Positions 10,227-22,000 of a stretch of 64,000 nt of DNA are shown in pieces. The position numbers and the translations under genes were made by a program. Origin of the DNA: Heterobasidion occidentale (Eukaryota > Basidiomycota > Agaricomycetes > Russulales > Bondarzewiaceae); NCBI GenBank assembly GCA_039111635.1, contig JBCAQO010000002.1, positions 3,286,001 through 3,350,000 of the forward strand, in the 5' to 3' direction. The first letter of the stretch is position 1, and every line of letters starts with the position of its first letter. The notes under the pieces were generated by a model that saw only the letters and a list, made by a program, of their open reading frames with translations, was not told where the DNA came from and did no database searches.

Positions 10227-13200
10227 TCAGAATCTGGACGTCGGCAAGTCACCCCATTCTACCAGTGGTTTCGGGGGTTCAGACACCTTCAGCGATGCCC
10301 TGAACGCTTTCGGATCCTCGATATGAATCACGCCATCTCTCAACGCCCCCTCCGAGTCCGCGCGGGCAGGGTGCATCTCCAAAAGCTTGGGCAGTGCCAC
10401 GAGCAGTTTCTCGACCGCCTCGCCTTTCCAGTGCTTCGTAAAGTCGCTGGCAAGGGGCTCGGCGTCGGCGGCGAAGTCCTCTCTCCAGGTAATCTCGTCC
10501 ACCGCAACACCCGCCTCTTGCACGAGGCGCTCGAACGCCTCCGCCGCGGCGAGGCTGACGTGCTTCGGCCGTGGCTGCTGAGAGCGGCTGTGGACGGAGA
10601 GTTTGGACCGTGTTGTGGACGACGGATGCACATGCGACAGGAAGAGCGCGAGGACTTCGTCCTTGGTGACAGTCGCCAGCTCAGCGACGTCCTTGGAGCC
10701 TGTTGTTTTTTAGTCAGCACCGGAAGCACTCGATCCAGGACCAAGAGGACTCACGGCGCAGGAAGTCAAGGTATCCGGAATCGATATGGGCCCAATGTCT
10801 GTTTACCTCCTGTGACAGGTTCTTCGGGGCCTCCATCCATCGTCGCTCGAGTCCTGCTTTTTGTTCCAGGAATTCGTCCTCACTCATCGCCTCGATCACA
10901 CCCTTCATGTGTTCCAAGAACGCTTCAATGCGCTCCTCCAAGTATACGGGCCCTCTTTCGCTCTGGACAACGATGCGCAGACCTGATTCGTTCGCGCCAG
11001 GCGCGACCCATTGCGACGCCGAGACGATGTAGCCCAGTTGCTCCTTAGTACGCAAAACATTGAAAGCGGGCTCGGAGAGAATCTGCGTCAGAAGCAAGGA
11101 AACGACCCGGAGACGCTGGTCGATCAGCGGTCCAAAATGCACGTAATAGCTGAGGGAAGAGTTCGGTTCGTTCGGGTTCGGAACCGGTATCGACCAAACG
11201 TGGTTGGAGCCTGGAGACCGAGTGTCAACAACAGTCAAAGACGACGGATGCCATCAAAAGTACCTTCGGGTAGCTGAAGTGACAAGTCGACCATCTCAGA
11301 CGGAGGCATCGGCGACGAGTTGATGATCTCTTCTGACATCTTTGCGAGGTCAGCAGCCTCCTGAAAGCACAATTCTCTTTATTGAATGTCACACGATGAG
11401 TGAGGAAGAGGGACGCACATCTTTGTATATGTTACCTTCAACCAGGATTCGAGAGTAGGTTCTTGATAGAAGCTTCTTCATATGTTCTTCTACCTGCTCG
11501 ACAGTAACGGCTTAAAGGGAATATATTAGCCCGATTTGGAAAAAAAAAACGGATTTTCCTTTACAATCAATGACTTGCAGCTTCTCTGCTATCGTCCATT
11601 GCTGCTCAACCATCAGATAACGAGTGAAGTAGTCCGAAACACGGTAACTCTGTCCGAGGAAAAAGTTTTGCCATTCCCTTTTTGCCTGGTTTGACAACAA
11701 CATCAAGCTTTGGCCCATACATATATCATGATGGTAAAGGCGCACCTGTTCCTTCATGACTTCTAATCTATCCGCCTTGATTTGGACGTTCCTAAGACGT
11801 TCTAGGACATCCCGCAGGAGGACATGCAATTTGTCATTGTAACCGCTGACGAAAACGAATATGCCCAGTGTCGAAACCGCGACATTGGAACCCAGGCCAG
11901 CCAACTCTGCGGCGTACGCATACTCGGAGAGTGAGTCGGTCACAAGCTCGGCGTAGAGGCTAAACACATATTTAGTCGGCTTCACGGCCTGAAATACCGA
12001 TTACTGACCGGGTCAAGACAGATGCCAAGGGTGATTCGTTTGCTACAGGACTGTGGAGAGCAATATGAGCGTGTTGGCATTTTTAGGGGAATGTATGTGC
12101 GCGACAGACGTCCGAATATCCACCATAACATAAGCTTTTGGAACCCAGAAGCGATCGTCTTTCTTGTGCCACAGACTCGAAAGAGCGGTCTCGCGAACGA
12201 GATGAGGACGTGATTGTGGCTATTAGATAAGGAGTGTTCATCAGTTGCATGCGATAAAGGCATGTCAATAATATGAGACGTACTTCGACAACTTCTCGCT
12301 TGTCGACGTCCAAATTTTGCGGTATGAAATCGTTCGGTCGCGGGAGGTGCAGTTCTGAGATGACATTAGGCCCTTCAGCCTTGTAAGGGGAAAATGTCAG
12401 TACCTAATGACATGAGTGCTCTCGTGAACGAAACAGACCAATTTGACAAACTCTTCGTCGAAATCCTCGACTCTAAACTCCGTTCCATACCATGGCTCTT
12501 TCTGCCACTCCTTCTTGCCTGTAATGCGCTCATGATCTTCTTTCTTAGCCATCAGTACAGCACGGCCTTCTCCGACTCTCAGACCCTCTAACGCTTGCTG
12601 CGCTTCCTTTTCTGCCTCGCCTTCAGCATCCCATTCCCAGACAACATGAGCCGCTTTGATAGTCAGGTCGCGAGGTATAGGGCATGCGAGATGTTCAGAA
12701 ACTGATACCGCGAAGTTGTCGGGGCGCCGCTTCTCTAGGAAACGGAAACGGATGTTGGAGATGAGGCTCCGTTCTCGTTGGAACCATGCAGGAAGCGGCT
12801 GTGAGCGTAATAAAGAAATGTAGTTGAATGCCGCAAGTGCACAGGCCCTGTGGTTTTCTATGATGATGATGAAGCAATTTAGTGTGAGCCAAATCAGCAA
12901 GAGAAACCCATTTACTGAAGCCATCTTCGGTCAGGTACAGCGTGATTTTGAACATCTCAAACCCTCGACCGAGCTCTTGAGGTCCGCTATGGATAGCAGT
13001 AACCCAGCCTTTGTTCTTCAGGTATGAATGCAGAGATCCCGGTCCTTCATGTCCTACAAGATCAGCGAGGAGCTGACCAGGCTTATGGAGCCATAATGGG
13101 GGTTGATATTGGAACGGAAATGATATTTCTATTGCATGGAAGTCCATGACAGTTTGAACCGATATTAGTTTCTAGCAACGAGAAAACGTTAGCAGTGTCA

Positions 13201-14677
13201 GTGATACAGTATGGCTTGAACCTACGCCTTTCTCATTCGCACCGAAAGGGTGATCTTGAATCATAGGTAATGAATCCCGTCCGTGATTCTTGATTGAAGA
13301 AAACAGGTCGACAATCATCTCCGAAAGCTCATCCAGAGACTCTGCATGGTAAGATTCTGTCAATAGATGCCTTCACTTTCTATTGAGTCTACTCTTACCC
13401 TTGCCTAATACGCAAACTCTCATGCGGCCAGCACAGTATTCTTTGGTCCACCACTCAATGAGCCTACGACGGGTTTCCTGTCCGACAAGGCCGCCATCTG
13501 CTTCCGTTCCACTGGTTGCAGAATTTGTGGACAGGGCAGGTGATGCGACGCGGGATGGAATCGGAGACGGCGCAAGGCTGTTACCAGTGACATTTCTTTT
13601 GCCGTCCACGCCGTTAAGTAAACCCTTGGCTTTGGCATCCTTACCTGCTTGCGTCAAGCTCTCTTTGTTGCCGGTACCGAATTTGCTCCAAGGATGACCA
13701 GGTTTGGTGAGGTATTTGTTCAGCTGGAAGATGCGCCACATGTCGTTTTGCAAGTTCTTCTTATTCTCGGAGTCGACGGCATTGAGCTCTCGCATAGTGC
13801 AGGACGGAGAGAAAAGCGGGCTGTGGAAGAATGCAGAGAAGCGTTCGAGGGCGCCTTGCAGCATCGGCGTGGCGACGTTGAAATAGTAGTTCGTGTTATG
13901 CGAAGCTGTAAATGCGTTTGAAGATCCATTGTTTTTCGACAGATACTGGTATGACATCAGTATGATGACTCATTCACTCGGGAGTATTCATACCTCAGAG
14001 TATTCATTTTCCTTCGGGAATTGTTCTGTCCCCTATTGAATTATTGTTGAGGATTGTATGAAGGTTTCATTTCTAAAATTCTTACCATGAACAGCAGATG
14101 TTCACAGAAGTGCGCAAGACCAGGCATGTCAACCTATGTGACTTGTGAGTACGGATTGATATTCAAGGGCGAGTCGTCGTGAGAAGATCCGCTGTATATT
14201 CGTGGACCAGCCCAAGAATCTGTCGTGTCTCCGTCTATGCTTTCAGGACACAACAGATCCTGAATACTCGTGAGGGTGTCCTGTGGCGCCTCCGACAACC
14301 GAGAATGGACTCTCGCCTTCCACAGCATGCACATGGAATTGTCAATGGGTACGTACAGGATCGTCCAGATGTCCGACGGCTACATCCAAGCTTGCGGCAG
14401 ACTTGTCCGCCTTGGTATCTTGAACCAACATTGCCTGCAAACCATTGTCTAGTCGGATGAGTCTGTAATCTCTGTCATCCTGTGGGGATTTCTGGATAGG
14501 TTTCGTATAGAGAGAGTATGTGAGGCCCTTCTTGGACGTGTGGTGAAGCCAGTGCGCCTCCTCATCGGGGGTGGCCATTGTAGTGACGAGACGAGATTTG
14601 AGAAGTTGGAGTGGCCTAGCGTTATAAGCGGGAAATGAATGGGGTGTGCGACCCGGCGCTGCGAGACGGCGTAACAT
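10227..14677 (-). CDS. IDE: Insulin-degrading enzyme-type M16 metalloprotease
   Basis: Zinc metallopeptidase of the insulysin/Ste23 family, which degrades short peptides inside a closed chamber. Fifteen exons: 14677-14357, 14133-14086, 14032-13994, 13945-13399, 13356-13226, 13171-12916, 12857-12439, 12379-12284, 12219-12110, 12050-12009, 11959-11565, 11510-11419, 11360-11264, 11210-10755, 10699-10227. They give 1173 residues. The inverted zinc motif HFCEH is at residues 115-119, and the third ligand is Glu196 in NAVDSE. Later family blocks are [19 protein letters not shown] and [11 protein letters not shown], the last typical of the substrate-docking C-terminal half. A roughly 50-residue Ser/Pro insert interrupts the first M16 domain. 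The first 33 residues are Arg/Leu-rich and precede a second Met, so a mitochondrial form and a shorter cytosolic form are possible. The first intron (223 nt) is the longest. Confidence 0.94.
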
Positions 14678-15333
14678 GAATTCTGGAGACCGCCAGGCTG
14701 GAGTACGTACTCACAGCGACCCTCACAGTGACGCTTGGCTGGATGAGGCTCGGAATCAGAACAGCTTGACCCTAAAAAGTACGCGTCAACAGCCGTCTCG
14801 GTCATAGTCTTGTGATCTCCGCCGTAATGCCGTTTCCGACGTGAGAGACATCACCTATATATTCCTCGCCAATATTCCTCGATTCGATACTTTGCCATGC
14901 TGGATCAGTACATGTTGTTGATACATATAAGCCGGTCTTTCTTCTCTTGCATACAAGAGAACTGTCGTACTCCGCGCTGTCGCGTTCAATGCGCAAAGCG
15001 GACGGGTCAATGTGGAGGCGATACGGTATCTGTCTACGAGCTGCTAGTGATACAAAGTCTGGAGTAATTCAGGCGTTTGGCTCGCTTTGGGAGTATAAAG
15101 ACTAGTACAGCTTTGATTACATAGTGAAGAAAGAGTGGATCAATTAGAGTTCGTCATCGTCGTAATACACACCGAACGGGAAAATAGACTGCTCATGATC
15201 GACGGGTATACCACGAGGAATCTTGGGCAGTTGAGGTAACGAGCCGTACGAAAGCTGCCAACTGGATGCAAGGAACAAATATGACAACAGGCCCGATGTG
15301 AAATGTAAAAAACTCAACACGGTTATCCTGTTC
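14678..15333. other. Intergenic: IDE promoter and CKS1 3' flank
   Basis: It holds the IDE promoter, with ACGCGT at 14781-14786 about 105 bases before the start, and the 3' flank of CKS1. A 90-codon minus-strand frame at 15144-15416 overlaps the CKS1 end in another frame. I could not join it to any exon. Confidence 0.55.
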
Positions 15334-15849
15334 TTATTTCTTTCTACCATTCCTCCCTGCAGCAATCTTCCCATTCGCGAGCTGTTGTTGTTGTTCGTAG
15401 GCTTGCTGCTGAGCATACTGCTGATCGAAGTTCTTCAGTCGTCGAAAGAGCAAGACATGTGGCTCGGGCGCTACACGACAGCACAATATCAGACAGGAGG
15501 TTTGCATATGAGTGAAGGTGAATGTACCGTGGACTTCGTAGTGTACCCATCCAAGGCTCTGTGTGATCCCAATGCCTCTCCACTCTGGCTCTGTCAACAG
15601 CCGAAGTGTCCCAGAGTCATCTGCATTGAAATACTGTTTTGGAATGAGCTTGAAGAGGGGCTTCGGGAGAATGACATGACGATATTCATATTCGTCGTCC
15701 GAATAGCGGTCAGAGTAATGGATTCTAGGAGCGAATTAGCATCGTGGTCTGGGCCTAAGATAAAGATGAGCACACCTCTATCTTTTCTCGATATATTCGT
15801 CGATCTTCTTCTGGTCTGCTTGCTGTTGGGCAGGCTGCTTTGCGGCCAT
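15334..15849 (-). CDS. CKS1: Cyclin-dependent kinase regulatory subunit Cks1
   Basis: Small adaptor that binds CDK and phospho-threonine sites and promotes multisite phosphorylation in the cell cycle. Three exons, 15849-15782, 15724-15528 and 15470-15334, give 133 residues. Family signatures are [39 protein letters not shown] and the hinge [13 protein letters not shown] glutamine-rich tail follows, as in yeast Cks1. The second intron is GT-AG. The first intron (15781-15725) does not begin with GT: the only junction that keeps frame and family sequence (EYIEKR/IHYSD) puts AT at its 5' end. The nearby GT at GAGGTGTGC would leave an in-frame TAG. This may be a rare non-canonical intron, an allelic splice mutation or a base error. 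It shares a 237-bp promoter with MER3. Confidence 0.92.
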
Positions 15850-15936
15850 CTTTGAGAGTGTGTATGTATGCGTTGAACGAGTTTGTGGGCGCAACGTGCA
15901 ATCTGGAGGCTTCAGCACAGTGATGAAGGATTCAGA

Positions 15937-15942
15937 ACGCGT
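15937..15942 (+). promoter_or_regulatory. ACGCGT site, CKS1/MER3 divergent promoter
   Basis: First of two ACGCGT hexamers in the 237-bp space between the CKS1 and MER3 start codons. The pair, 78 bases apart, resembles the spacing of MluI cell-cycle boxes. Binding is inferred. Confidence 0.5.
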
Positions 15943-15995
15943 TTGGTCACCTCTGTCACGAGGGACGTGACCTTAGCCGACTGCATGTGACATTG

Positions 15996-16001
15996 CACGT
16001 G
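15996..16001 (+). promoter_or_regulatory. CACGTG palindrome (E-box type) in the same promoter
   Basis: CACGTG is the core bound by fungal bHLH factors. It lies between the two ACGCGT sites, 86 bases before the MER3 start. Function is unproven. Confidence 0.3.
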
Positions 16002-16014
16002 ATGTAAATACACG

Positions 16015-16020
16015 ACGCGT
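16015..16020 (+). promoter_or_regulatory. ACGCGT site proximal to MER3
   Basis: Second ACGCGT in the divergent promoter, 67 bases before the MER3 ATG and 166 bases from the CKS1 ATG. It is set in GACGCGTCAC, close to the extended MCB consensus. Confidence 0.5.
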
Positions 16021-16086
16021 CACAGCCGCGGGTACTGACCAAACTTTCTCCCCCTGCACTATCCACCACTGCACCGCGACCTTCGC

Positions 16087-19000
16087 ATGGCCTCACGAAG
16101 ACTTGAATTAGATATTGAAGATCTATATCTCGAACTTTCTCCCCCCGATGGTGTGCAGCTTGGACCAGAGCAGACTTATGCCAATGACTATACAGATGAT
16201 ATAGGTGGGTATATGCGCCTCCGTTTCTTTCATTTTTTCCATTGAGACTTGTACGATAATGTAGAAAACTCGTCACCGTCTCCGCCTGACCGAAGGCACC
16301 TACATGCTTCTCGCCTAGCGACAACCAATCACCTTCAGATTGCATCCCAAGTACACGATAGTGGAGATGACATCGACCAATACGAGGAAGAAGAGCTTTT
16401 TTACAATGACGCATATTCCACGCAAACAAATCTCAGTAATTATGGCCAAGATTCAACTCATTTTCGTTTTATGAACCAGCCAATCTCGATGGTCGTGCCT
16501 CAGCTTAGCAGTTCGTGCATGCCATTTCATAGTGCTGGAATATACTCAGGTTGATATAGCCTCTTTTCACTCTCCTCGCAATCCTCCCTTCGTTTTGACT
16601 CGAAATATGGTCAATCGGCCACAATCACATGAGCCATTCCAGTCTATACACCACACTCAGCATTCCTCTCCAAGCCCCTCGCCTCGCGCAAGGCCAAAGT
16701 TTGCTATTCCCCGGCCTTCATCTCGCATTGACCGCTCTGCCCCATCTACCGTGAACAACAAACACGGGATTCGATTACACCCGGTCTCGGAACTTCGTAA
16801 GGTTCACGATATGCGTCGACTTCCACTCTCATACCTTACACTACATATCTATTAGCTGACATGTATCGAAGCTTGTTCAAGTTCGGCGTCTTTAACGCAA
16901 TTCAGTCTCAATGTTTTGATTCGGTGAGCTTCATCCCTTCAATACCTATGTCATCCTTCAATACGGCCCATAGATTATGCATACGGCGGAAAACATGGTA
17001 CGTTGTATCGGAAGCCCATTGTCAGAAAACCCAGACTTTTCCGTTTCACATTAATACACCTAGGTCATCAGTGGTGAGTACGCGGTAAAGTCTCAGTGAA
17101 CATTTCTGATATCCCACCTTACTTTATCTCAGCCCCAACCGGAAGCGGAAAGACTGTGCTATTCGAGCTTTCTATCATACGCATGTTTATGATCGCAGGA
17201 AACTGTGAAGATGTTAAATGCGTCTATATGGCGCCGACCAAGGTTCGGTGCTCTTTCTATCTACGTTGCTCTTCTGTAGATGTTGTTATTGCAGGCGCTT
17301 TGTTCCGAGAGATTCAGAGACTGGGAGTCTAAATTTTCTGGCCTTGGTATTAAATGTGAGTGATCAGCAACCGTATCCCAGATGAATAAAAGAGTCTTTC
17401 TCTGAACCATCTTGGGGCGACTCTAGGCTGCGAGTTGACCGGCGACACAGTCGTTTTCGGGAAGGGTGCTTGGGGAAACGCGGTGAGCGCAAATATAATG
17501 TTTGTCATTTTATCCCTGATATCGTCCTCTTGGCTGATGGAGCATAACATCCAGTGTTACTACCGTAGGCAGAGCACACGAATACCTTGAATTTGATTCC
17601 TGAAAAATTGGCAGGGAGAAAAATGGGACAGCCTAACAAGGAGTTGGTGAGCTTAGCTCATGGTTAACTTCCGGTAATATTTTGAAGGTGTCATGACTAG
17701 GCGCGACCATAGGCAGATATTGTCGCAAATCCAGCTGTTCCTCGTTGATGAGGTTAATTTTGTCTTGATCTTCCCCATACCTTCAACTCATTCGGACGTC
17801 ATCAGGTTCATATCCTCAACGAATCGCGAGGAAGTACGCTCGAGGTTGTAATGTCTCGAATGAAGACTCGCGGATCAGCGGTTCGTTTCATTTGCGTCTC
17901 AGCTACAGTACCCAACATCGAAGACATCGCAAGCTGGATTAGAGACAACAAATCAAGCAAACAAGCCCGAGTCTTCCAGGTAGCTTATGACGACACTGTT
18001 GTCGCTGTAATTTTTGACACCTCTCCAAATCTAGTTCGGTGAAGAGTTCAGGCCATGTAAACTGGAACGCTTTGTCTATGGCTACCCAAAGGGAAAAAAT
18101 CAGAATGATTTTGTCTTTGGGAATTCTTTGAATTTCAAATTGTTTAACGTGCTGCAGCAACATTCCGCTCAAAAGCCCATGCTGGTGTTTTGCCCCACAA
18201 GAAAAGGTGTCTTCACCTGTTTCATACGAGCCGTGTGTCTGTTTGCTGAATATAGCACAGGTGTCTTCAGCACTGCTGAACAACTGATGAAAGATTACGA
18301 GAAGGCCGCCGAGTCAAGACAAACTCCACCTTGGAGTCAATCGAGACGGTAATTTCTTTCGTTGAACCCTCATGGATACATGATATCTCAAGCTTTGAAT
18401 TCAGGATTGACCCATCATTCCATGACAAACGATTAGAAAGTGCGTGCAGTGTCACCAAATTTAACTATAACCTGAGACAATGTCTTGTAGAGCTGGCACA
18501 GGCGGGTATCGGGGTGCATCATGCTGGCTTGTCTATCGATGACAAACGAACAACGGAACATCTGTTCTTGAGCAGAGATCTACGAGTCGTTGTAGCAACA
18601 TCGGTACGTGCGCCGACTAGTGTCGAAACTGGAACATAAGCGCGAATTGTATTTCACAGACGCTTGCAGTAGGGGTCAACCTGCGTGAGCTTCCCTAGCA
18701 TCCTGTTTTTGAGATCCGTCGTCTGAATCTACTCGAAACACCAGCTGCCCATATCGTTGTGATCAAAGGCGTCAAGATGTTTCAAGGAAGTACTATGCAG
18801 GAATATTCAGACTTGGACATCATGCAAATGATAGGTCGAGCGGTGAGTAGATAACGTTCTCCAAGTAATCATATTGACCTCGCATACTACATTGATACAG
18901 GGAAGACCTCAATTTGGTAAACTATCATCTGTGAGGTTCGGTTTTCAGTGGAACAGCTCTCACCTTTTTCATATTCAGATAAAGAAGGCATCGCTATAAT

Positions 19001-22000
19001 CATGTGTGAAGCCGAGCTGGAACACAAGTACAAGAATCTCACCCAAGGCAGAACTATCCTAGAAAGCTCTTTGCATCTTAATCTAACAGAGCATATCAAT
19101 TCGGAAATCGGCCTGGGTACGATCACGAATGTCGAGACAGCGAAAGGCTGGCTACAAAATTCGTTCCTGTTTCAAAGGGTGCAAAAGAATCCAAACAGAT
19201 ATGCGATGGGGAAACACGACGAACAGACATGGGAAGAACGAATCGACGATATGGTAATTGACAGTATAACTAAACTGCGGGAACTGGATTTGGTGAAGTA
19301 TGTCAATGGAACATCGGGCGATTTGTGCTCTACCCTGTACGGTGACATCATGAGCAAGGTGTGAATTATCCCAACTATCCATGAGGACGTCTGATTTGAT
19401 GGAAGATCGGATCTAGTATTACATCCGACAATCCACTGTAAGTCTATTAACTTTGGCTTGACCCTTGTTCATTCTAATTTCTTTTCAGATGAGTTTGATT
19501 CTTCAGATGCCCGAAGCGCCAGCTCTTCGTGAATTGGTATGATTCACTTCACTAACAATCTAGTTTTCCTCTCAAGTCAATATTACAGCTCGAGCTCATC
19601 TCAGCGACCGAGGAGTAAGTATTGAATGCTACATATCCATCTCTTTACCAATACACCATAGGCTCTCTGATATGAAGCTTCGCTCCGGAGAGAAACCAGT
19701 AAGTCCAAGCCTAGTCTGTTTTTGTTCGGCATCACCGTAGCGTGGTAACGCACCATAGGTTCTCCGAAAAATTCGAGAACACATCGACATTCGATACAAA
19801 GTCGCGAAAATAGAGAAGACCAGTGACAAAATGTGCCTCTTGATACAGGAAAGTGCTTCAACTTGTCAGACCCAGCTTGAATTATATTATGTTATCTTCC
19901 TCTTCAGGCTGTTCTCGGCGGCGTACAACTTAATCTTCCGGAATATAAGGTAGGAGATAGTCAACCTCAATTGGAGGCGTTATCAGTATTTCGCCACATA
20001 CCTCGAATTGCAAGGGGTAAGCGCCCAAGTTTCAGCCTGTTTGATAACTGGACTTCGAACTCTGCGGCTTTTTTCAATGAAGCTTTCGTCGAGGTAGCGT
20101 TGGTAAAACGAAACGGCGTACAGGTTAAACGAGGCTTAGAACTGTAAGCTCGACAGTAGTGGGTTCTCAACGTGTTCTAACAGAGCTTGGCCATTTAGGC
20201 TTCGGAGTCTGGAAGGTAAATGTTGGGAGGACAGGCCCTTCGTTCTGCGCCAAATAGACAAAATCGGAGAAAAATCGTAACATGATCCTACTCTTCAAAC
20301 CCCAATCACTGACATATGGACACTTGTATGTGTAGGATAAGGGTATGAGCACTTATTTCTGCCTTATATGCTGTTTTTGACGATATTCTAGGTCCTTGCA
20401 GAGCACGGTATCACTACTTTCGAGTCCCTGCGAAAGCAGAGTCCGTTGCGTCTCGATGCAGTGGGTTTAAAAATGCTAATGATTCACTCAACGTCATTGA
20501 AATAGATTTTAGTTGCTGAATCGAAGATCAGGCGCTGGCCATGAGATCCTTGCGCTAGTTGCAGACTTACCTCGATATCACGTTTCTGTGAAGGAGGTCT
20601 CCACGAACACTTCGGGAGATAGTGTCGATATCGAGCTCATGATCGAATGTAGTCTAATCCTGGACGCTGCCCCCGCCGTCAAATCGAAGAAGAACAAGAA
20701 ACGCAACTTTGATATGACAACCGTGTTGACTCTCACATCCGACATGGATTATGTCGACTTTAGGAGGATACCGTACGATTTCCTCAACCACCGAGTCTAC
20801 TAATTACGGAACCAATCACAGGACAAAGTTTCTCAGAGAGCCGAAGAAATTCACAATTATTGCAAAGCTCGAAAAACCAAGCCAGTCGATCTGTGTTTAT
20901 ATATCATCGGTAACGTCCGAAACCATTTGCATAACCACGGATTACTGGATATTTCTACCAGGAAAATATCGCAGGGGTCGGCGAGTCAGTACAGTACAAG
21001 CCAAACATTGACAGCCGCCAATACCCTGTCAAGGTTACTCGCCCCAAAACCGCCATGGTAAGGCCACCTGTATTGGACCCTTCTCATCTGAATGGACTGA
21101 TACCGGCACATGATACATCTAGGAAATGGATCTTGAGGGCTTGGACGATGACCCGGACTTTTGGAATATGAGCGTAGATGAAGAGGAAGACATCTGTCCG
21201 AAAGATGAGAATCAGTCCAGTACGTTGATGACATATGTAGCTTATGGTGGATCTCTGACGTGATTTTAATTTGATACCAGAAAATCAACCAATCAAGGAT
21301 ACGACGTCCAAGGACAATCGCACGAAACCCCAAGCATTGCACCAGCAAGCAAAACAATATTCTCCGAATAGGCTTTCGAATGGGAAGTACATGTGAGTGT
21401 GCTTTGCCGAAACAATCTCTTCGCAAACCGATTCAGTGCTATTCTGTCAAGGTGCAACCACAGCTGTAAAGATAAGACGAGCTGCCGTCATATGTGGTTC
21501 GTTCGATGGCTTTTTACGTTTGATGTTTATCTGACGTTCATATCACGGATTCTTGTACAGTTGCCGTGAAGGATTAGACAAACCACCGCTCTTGAGAAGG
21601 CGAGGGAGTGGTCACCCGACTTCTGAGCAACCGTTGGGAAAAGCAGCAAAATTGAGCAACTCTTCTGTTTCTAAAATAAAAAAAGAAAACAGTGACAGGA
21701 ACAATCGATCCAAACAAATTCCGAAGACTGCGAAAAACGCAATCATTCATCAAGATAAAGGGGTGAAGTTACTCGAAGATCTTCACGAGCGGACCAAGGG
21801 TACCAACGTCAATGTCTCGAAGGGTGGGCGGCTGAAACTACCAGATAGTCTTGGCGACAGTGCATCGTCTTATCCCAGCTCGGGGTCCAAATCTAGACCT
21901 GCTCCAACTTTCGATCTAAACCTTGCCGGCCTTCTCGATTGTGACCCGGAAGGTGCTACTAGAGACATTGACGAGCTTGCTGGCGACTCTGACCTGTCTG

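Noticed and set aside
10215..11048. 277-codon plus-strand ORF opposite IDE
   Set aside because: Antisense to conserved M16 exons; no features of its own.
15144..15416. 90-residue minus-strand frame ending in YYDDDEL after CKS1
   Set aside because: It overlaps CKS1 in another frame, and the only nearby donor (AATG|GTAGAA) does not join it in phase. Composition alone is not enough.
17543..17564. Apparent 1-nt frameshift in MER3 before VTTGEKWD
   Set aside because: It disappears if the previous exon runs to 17499 (donor GTTTGT) and a 10-nt exon starts at 17555, giving ANIIVTTGEKWD in frame.
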